Assembly (NCBI RefSeq): GCF_016587435.1
Contig: NZ_BNJJ01000014.1
Span: forward strand, 124,001 to 188,000
Direction of reading: 5' to 3'
Length of the DNA: 64,000 bases
Source of the DNA: Dictyobacter formicarum
GTDB lineage: Bacteria > Chloroflexota > Ktedonobacteria > Ktedonobacterales > Ktedonobacteraceae
Shown here: positions 60,362 to 64,000 of the stretch, piece after piece
Position numbering within the stretch: position 1 is the stretch's first letter
Layout: every line of letters begins with the position of its first letter
The notes under the pieces: generated by a model
The model's input: only the letters and a program-made list of their open reading frames with translations
What the model was told of the DNA's origin: nothing
Database searches by the model: none
Made by a program: the position numbers and the translations under genes

Positions 60362-61642
60362 TCAGGCCAGGGTGTTGCCAACCAGCTCTTCCTGTGACAG
60401 TGGTCCAATGGCCGCGATCGTTAATGGATGGACCGGCGAGTAGCGATGGAGCATGCTCAAGACCTGTTCCTGGGTTACCGCATCGATGGCATCTTTGATT
60501 TCCTGGATTGTTTTGAGCTGACGCTCATACCACCAGGAGCGGAGAATCGCGCTCATGCGGGCTCCTGAACCCTCGCCGCGCATCACGTTTTCGCTTTTCA
60601 GCTGTACTTTGGCGCGCTCCAGTTCGTCGGTGGTAATGCCCCCCTTCTCCAGTCTGCGCAACTCATTGACAATCACTTCTAAGCACTCGCGCCCCTGTTC
60701 GGGCGTCGTACCAGCGTAGATGCGTAGGGCTCCAATATGCTTATTGCCCGCCAGGCCAGCTGAGACACTATAGACCAGTCCGCGCTTCTCTCGGACCTCC
60801 ACGAAGAGGCGGGAAGCCATCGAACCGCCCAACACCTCGGCTGCCACCATTGCCGCATAGTAGTCCTTATCGGTATAGTTGGGGAAAGGCACCATCATGC
60901 CAATATGTTCCTGTTTGCCCTCGCGGAACTCCAGTGAGACACTCTGCACGGGACGTGGCTCCTGTTCAGGTGAAGGCGCCGCCCCACCTTGCCAGTTGCC
61001 AAAGAGCTCCTGCATACGCTCCACTACGTGCTCCCAATCAAATTTACCAGCAATTGAGAAGAGCACATTATTAGGCTGGTAGCGAGCCTGCCAGAAGTCG
61101 CGTAGATTCTGCCGTTTAAGCTGGCGCACCTGTTCGTCCGTGCCCAGCACCAGGCGGCTGAGCGCGGTCCCCTTATAGAAATTTGCGCGCACCAGTTCAA
61201 AGATGCGGCTCATTGGCTCATCGTCGCGGCGGCGAATCTCTTGTAAAACCAGATTGCGCATCTGCTCTAATTCATTATTAGGAAATGTCGGATTGAGCAG
61301 AATATCATGGAAAAGATTCAGCGTAGCATCAAATTTCGTATTAACGATCTGCCCCCACACCATGGCTGTCTCCAGACTGGTGCTGGCTCCCTTGCGTGCG
61401 CCTAATGATTCAAAGGCTTCATTGAGCGCGCGGGCATCTTTGGTTTTCGTGCCCTGGAAGAGCATATACTCAAAGAGATGAGCAAGCCCCTGCTTGTTTT
61501 CAGGCTCGTGGACAACGGCTGCATCCAATTGGAAGCCAAAGCTAATAGAGCTCAGACTGGGCATATATTGACCTATAAGTTCAATGCCATTGGGCAATGT
61601 GTGGTAGAAATAGTTGGGTGGCAACCCCTGTTGGTTACTCAT
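60362..61642 (-). CDS. M16-family peptidase homologue with altered zinc site
   Basis: A 426-residue single-unit M16B (pitrilysin/processing-peptidase) protein. The zinc motif is normally HxxEH; here the sequence reads AHLFEYMLFQGT, so the second His is Tyr. The downstream Glu (VLQEIRRRDDEP) and the later R/Y region (EKRGLVYSVSAGLAG) are present. Many M16B enzymes work as a catalytic plus a non-catalytic subunit; this protein looks like the non-catalytic type, but no catalytic partner lies beside it. AAAGGATG precedes the ATG. A substrate-binding or chaperone-like role with a distant partner is the best guess. Confidence 0.85.
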   Translation of the reverse strand: MSNQQGLPPNYFYHTLPNGIELIGQYMPSLSSISFGFQLDAAVVHEPENKQGLAHLFEYMLFQGTKTKDARALNEAFESLGARKGASTSLETAMVWGQIVNTKFDATLNLFHDILLNPTFPNNELEQMRNLVLQEIRRRDDEPMSRIFELVRANFYKGTALSRLVLGTDEQVRQLKRQNLRDFWQARYQPNNVLFSIAGKFDWEHVVERMQELFGNWQGGAAPSPEQEPRPVQSVSLEFREGKQEHIGMMVPFPNYTDKDYYAAMVAAEVLGGSMASRLFVEVREKRGLVYSVSAGLAGNKHIGALRIYAGTTPEQGRECLEVIVNELRRLEKGGITTDELERAKVQLKSENVMRGEGSGARMSAILRSWWYERQLKTIQEIKDAIDAVTQEQVLSMLHRYSPVHPLTIAAIGPLSQEELVGNTLA

Positions 61643-61842
61643 CTATTGGGACATCCTTTCTTAGACAGGAGTGGAGGCCGCACATGGAAATTGAAACATG
61701 GTTAGTATATCACAAGGGAATGGCAGAATGCTTTAAATGCTCTGTTGCATGTTGTATCCCGGACTGAATGATAGGCAGATCGATCTGTGTATGGAGATAT
61801 TATCTTCCTAACTTATCAGTTCAGTCTGGGTGCAGGGCGTAT

Positions 61843-62541
61843 TTACGCTTGTTTCGGTGGTTGCGCTGTATGTTTGTTGGTGATGAGAATGCCCACAACC
61901 GAGATGAGCAAAAGTACAAGGCCAGTGCTCACGAAGGTGAGCCTGACTCCCAGGTAGGGCAGCAGCACCAGCACCGGCAGAAACGTCCCGAGGATGCTGC
62001 CCGCCGTCGAAATGGCATAGAGCAAGCCAGAAACGCGGCCCGCTCTTCCCACCTGTTGAATGCGAATACGAATAGAGTACGGTGAGACGCAGCCTAGCAG
62101 TATAGTCGGCAGCGCGAAAAGCAGGATCACAGCAAGCAATGAGCCATAGAGCACTCCCACGTCATACGAGGCAAAGGTCAATTGAGTCCAGCTTAAAATG
62201 GGTCCTGAAATGAGTGGGATCAACAGAATCAGGAGCGAGGCCGCCGCTGTAATGTAGTAGAGATAGACAGGACGTGGATAGCGGTCTGACAGCAGGCCTC
62301 CTACATAATAACCGACCGTCAGATACAGCAAGATGAGACCAATGATACTGGCCCATACAAATAACGAATCGCCGAAGTAAGGTGAAAGCAACCGCGAGGC
62401 GGCCATCTCCACCGAAAGCGATGCCGCTCCAGCAAGGAAGACTAACAGGAGAAGCAGCCAGCCCTGAAATGAGGAAGGACCAAGTGTCTCGATAGTCTCC
62501 GGGACGGCTTGCGTTTGTTGTGAGCCTGTAGTAGTGGCCAT
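61843..62541 (-). CDS. Membrane half of a spermidine-synthase-type fusion protein
   Basis: A 232-residue protein with seven hydrophobic segments. The opening (VFLAGAASLSVEMAASRLLS, PYFGDSLFVWASIIGLILL) and GGLLSDRYPRP match the membrane part of the fused transporter-like/spermidine-synthase proteins common in bacteria. In those the membrane part is followed by an aminopropyltransferase or methyltransferase domain; here the gene ends after the seventh helix and no such domain is found next to it. Export of polyamine-like compounds is speculative. GAGGA precedes the ATG. Confidence 0.78.
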   Translation of the reverse strand: MATTTGSQQTQAVPETIETLGPSSFQGWLLLLLVFLAGAASLSVEMAASRLLSPYFGDSLFVWASIIGLILLYLTVGYYVGGLLSDRYPRPVYLYYITAAASLLILLIPLISGPILSWTQLTFASYDVGVLYGSLLAVILLFALPTILLGCVSPYSIRIRIQQVGRAGRVSGLLYAISTAGSILGTFLPVLVLLPYLGVRLTFVSTGLVLLLISVVGILITNKHTAQPPKQA

Positions 62542-62590
62542 GCGATGAAATCCTCTTTCGTGTCCAATGGATAATCAGTATTGTCTGGTT

Positions 62591-64000
62591 TTATTGTCGC
62601 ATATCTGGTGCGACAAAGCGAGAGAGTACCTGTGGTTGTATATCCAATGCTTCCGTACAGAGCCGGGTATACTTTTCCGATCCCATTTTTTGCTCAATCG
62701 CGACCAGAAACCGTTCCAGCAGGGAGGCCGTGGGATCTTGTAGCGACTGACGAATCTGTAGCGCCGCAAATATCACTGCCAGCGCCTCCTTTTGCTGACG
62801 CTGTTCATAGAGTAGCATGCCGAGATTGGTTAGAATCATACCAGTATAATGCTGGTGACGCAGTTTGGTGGCCAGCTTGAGGGCCGCAACGTAGTCATTA
62901 TAGGCCTGAGTATAATCCCTTTCTTGCTGGGAGAGCAGACCCAGATTATGCAGGACAACACTCTTTAGTTGAAAATCTGGTTGCGCTGTCATTAGCTTGA
63001 GGGTGGCCTCAAAGTTCTGACGCGCCTGCTGATGCTCACCACGTATGCGCAACAGTTCTCCCTGGTTGGTTAGCGTTACAGCTTCCCCATGTTGATCGCC
63101 AATGCGTCGCTGTAAAGCCAGCGCTTGATCAAAGTAAACTTTACTCTGCTGATGCTCACCGATGCGCCCATAAAGCATGCCCACATGGCTGGCAACCGTC
63201 CCTTCATCCTGTGGCTTGAGCGTGCCAAAGGGTGGTAGCATCGCTGTATACAGACCAATCAATGTATTCCATGCGCCCCACTGCACCATGTTCTCATGCA
63301 GCCCTTCCTGGAACAACAGATCGCAGGCATGTTGCCAGCGGTGCCCCAGGCAGAGATGGCGTAGCGTTGTGATAATCGGAGCAATGTCCTGCAGACTGTT
63401 GCGCTGTTCACGTGGAGGACATAGTATGTGGATCATGTACTCATAATAGGCCGCCACCTGGACGTGCCCGGCGATTAACGCGCTTTGCAGTCGCTCTGCC
63501 TTTTCCGCGCTGGGACCTTTCGCATTCTTGTCGGGCCAGGGTGGGACATTTCCAGTCTGTCCATGCTGACTCATATCTTCCATGAAATGTTCCAGCGTAT
63601 ACTGGCGTAGGAGCGGATGTAAGGTATAGCCAGGTGTATGATCGTTATACTCCACGACCTGGATCACGCCAACCTGCGTTAGGAGCTTGAGCTCATGCTC
63701 AAATGCGCTGATCACATTTTCCTGCCCCTGTCGTTGCTGAGATTCAATGGTATCTCCGGTGATGGTCATAAAAATGCCTTCCTGTGAGACAGGCTCATGA
63801 AAGAGGCTGAGCGCATGAACGATTGCGTTCTGGGTTGGATTCAGAAAATAATGGATGGCAATAATCAGGTTCGCGATGACATCACCCGACCACAGGGGGC
63901 GGTAATCAGGCGAATTTAAAAGTAGATTGAGTGAAATCCCGCCGAGCTGAATCAAAGCGCTACACAGCACCAATGCATACGTATGTCCGGTGCAGCGCTG
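62591..64000 (-). CDS. NB-ARC/TPR regulatory protein, C-terminal part (partial)
   Basis: The frame is open to the window edge, so the gene starts beyond 64000. The first residues seen (QRCTGHTYALVLCSALIQLG) match the end of an NB-ARC/STAND nucleotide-binding domain (GHPLAL-like). A winged-helix region follows (HALSLFHEPVSQEGIFMTI ... YTLHPLLRQYTLEHF), then at least five tetratricopeptide repeats (HVGMLYGRIGEHQQSKVYFD, LTNQGELLRIRGEHQQARQN, ILTNLGMLLYEQRQQKEALA). Such STAND proteins act as signal-dependent switches in transcription or immunity. The effector domain lies outside the window. Confidence 0.8.
   Translation of the reverse strand, partial: QRCTGHTYALVLCSALIQLGGISLNLLLNSPDYRPLWSGDVIANLIIAIHYFLNPTQNAIVHALSLFHEPVSQEGIFMTITGDTIESQQRQGQENVISAFEHELKLLTQVGVIQVVEYNDHTPGYTLHPLLRQYTLEHFMEDMSQHGQTGNVPPWPDKNAKGPSAEKAERLQSALIAGHVQVAAYYEYMIHILCPPREQRNSLQDIAPIITTLRHLCLGHRWQHACDLLFQEGLHENMVQWGAWNTLIGLYTAMLPPFGTLKPQDEGTVASHVGMLYGRIGEHQQSKVYFDQALALQRRIGDQHGEAVTLTNQGELLRIRGEHQQARQNFEATLKLMTAQPDFQLKSVVLHNLGLLSQQERDYTQAYNDYVAALKLATKLRHQHYTGMILTNLGMLLYEQRQQKEALAVIFAALQIRQSLQDPTASLLERFLVAIEQKMGSEKYTRLCTEALDIQPQVLSRFVAPDMRQ

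Overview
The window looks like a chromosomal segment of a Chloroflexota bacterium, most likely of the Ktedonobacteria. This placement is inferred from protein flavour: Pro/Thr-linker membrane proteins, a CxxC-x17-CxxC zinc protein, large NB-ARC/TPR proteins, a YabN-type methylase-MazG fusion, and an RsmD carrying APPQ instead of DPPY. No rRNA or tRNA gene was found to anchor it. Gene density is high, both strands are used about equally, and short operons alternate with spacers carrying large perfect hairpins.

Layout. 1-9.1 kb: end of an unknown gene, a membrane protein, methylase-MazG, citrate synthase with a divergent small HTH gene, a MoxR-DUF58 pair behind a secreted-domain membrane protein, a triple 54-bp hairpin repeat and a GT9 glycosyltransferase. 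9.4-17.5 kb: purH, psuG, an alpha/beta-hydrolase-fold protein without its triad, an SPFH protein, a RicT/PSP1 protein with a Cys-Gly tail and an ANTAR response regulator. 17.7-25.6 kb: DAHP synthase behind a complete attenuator, beta-mannosidase, a GlcG/HbpS-like pair, lipM and tgt. 26-34.2 kb: the CxxC zinc protein, two tandem Rel/Spo homologues (the second with a dead hydrolase) and a sigma-70 factor. 34.5-45 kb: DedA protein, dut-dnaJ-like pair, a 37-aa membrane peptide, GT39-like transferase, FtsH-like protease, rsmD and a histidine kinase. 45.4-50.7 kb: small regulators, an orphan peptide-binding lipoprotein and an aldehyde dehydrogenase. 50.9-53.9 kb: an erythromycin-esterase-like gene split by an IS1-like element with a clean 8-bp duplication. 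54-64 kb: DUF4388 protein, SDR, pyruvoyl-tetrahydropterin synthase coupled to a GT4 transferase, glutamine synthetase, an aldo/keto reductase remnant, a pseudo-M16 peptidase, a stand-alone spermidine-synthase-type membrane half, and an NB-ARC/TPR protein running off the end.

Most notable: (1) an attenuation leader upstream of DAHP synthase, with consensus promoter, a 21-residue leader peptide containing Phe-Tyr-Tyr-Trp-Phe, mutually exclusive hairpins and an intrinsic terminator; (2) a dispersed family of modular hairpins whose 21-28 bp perfect stems differ in sequence while flanking modules are conserved; (3) a probable pterin-glycoside gene pair; (4) several proteins that keep a fold but have lost catalytic residues (alpha/beta hydrolase, M16 peptidase, second Rel); (5) two genes that appear to be transcribed as leaderless mRNAs.
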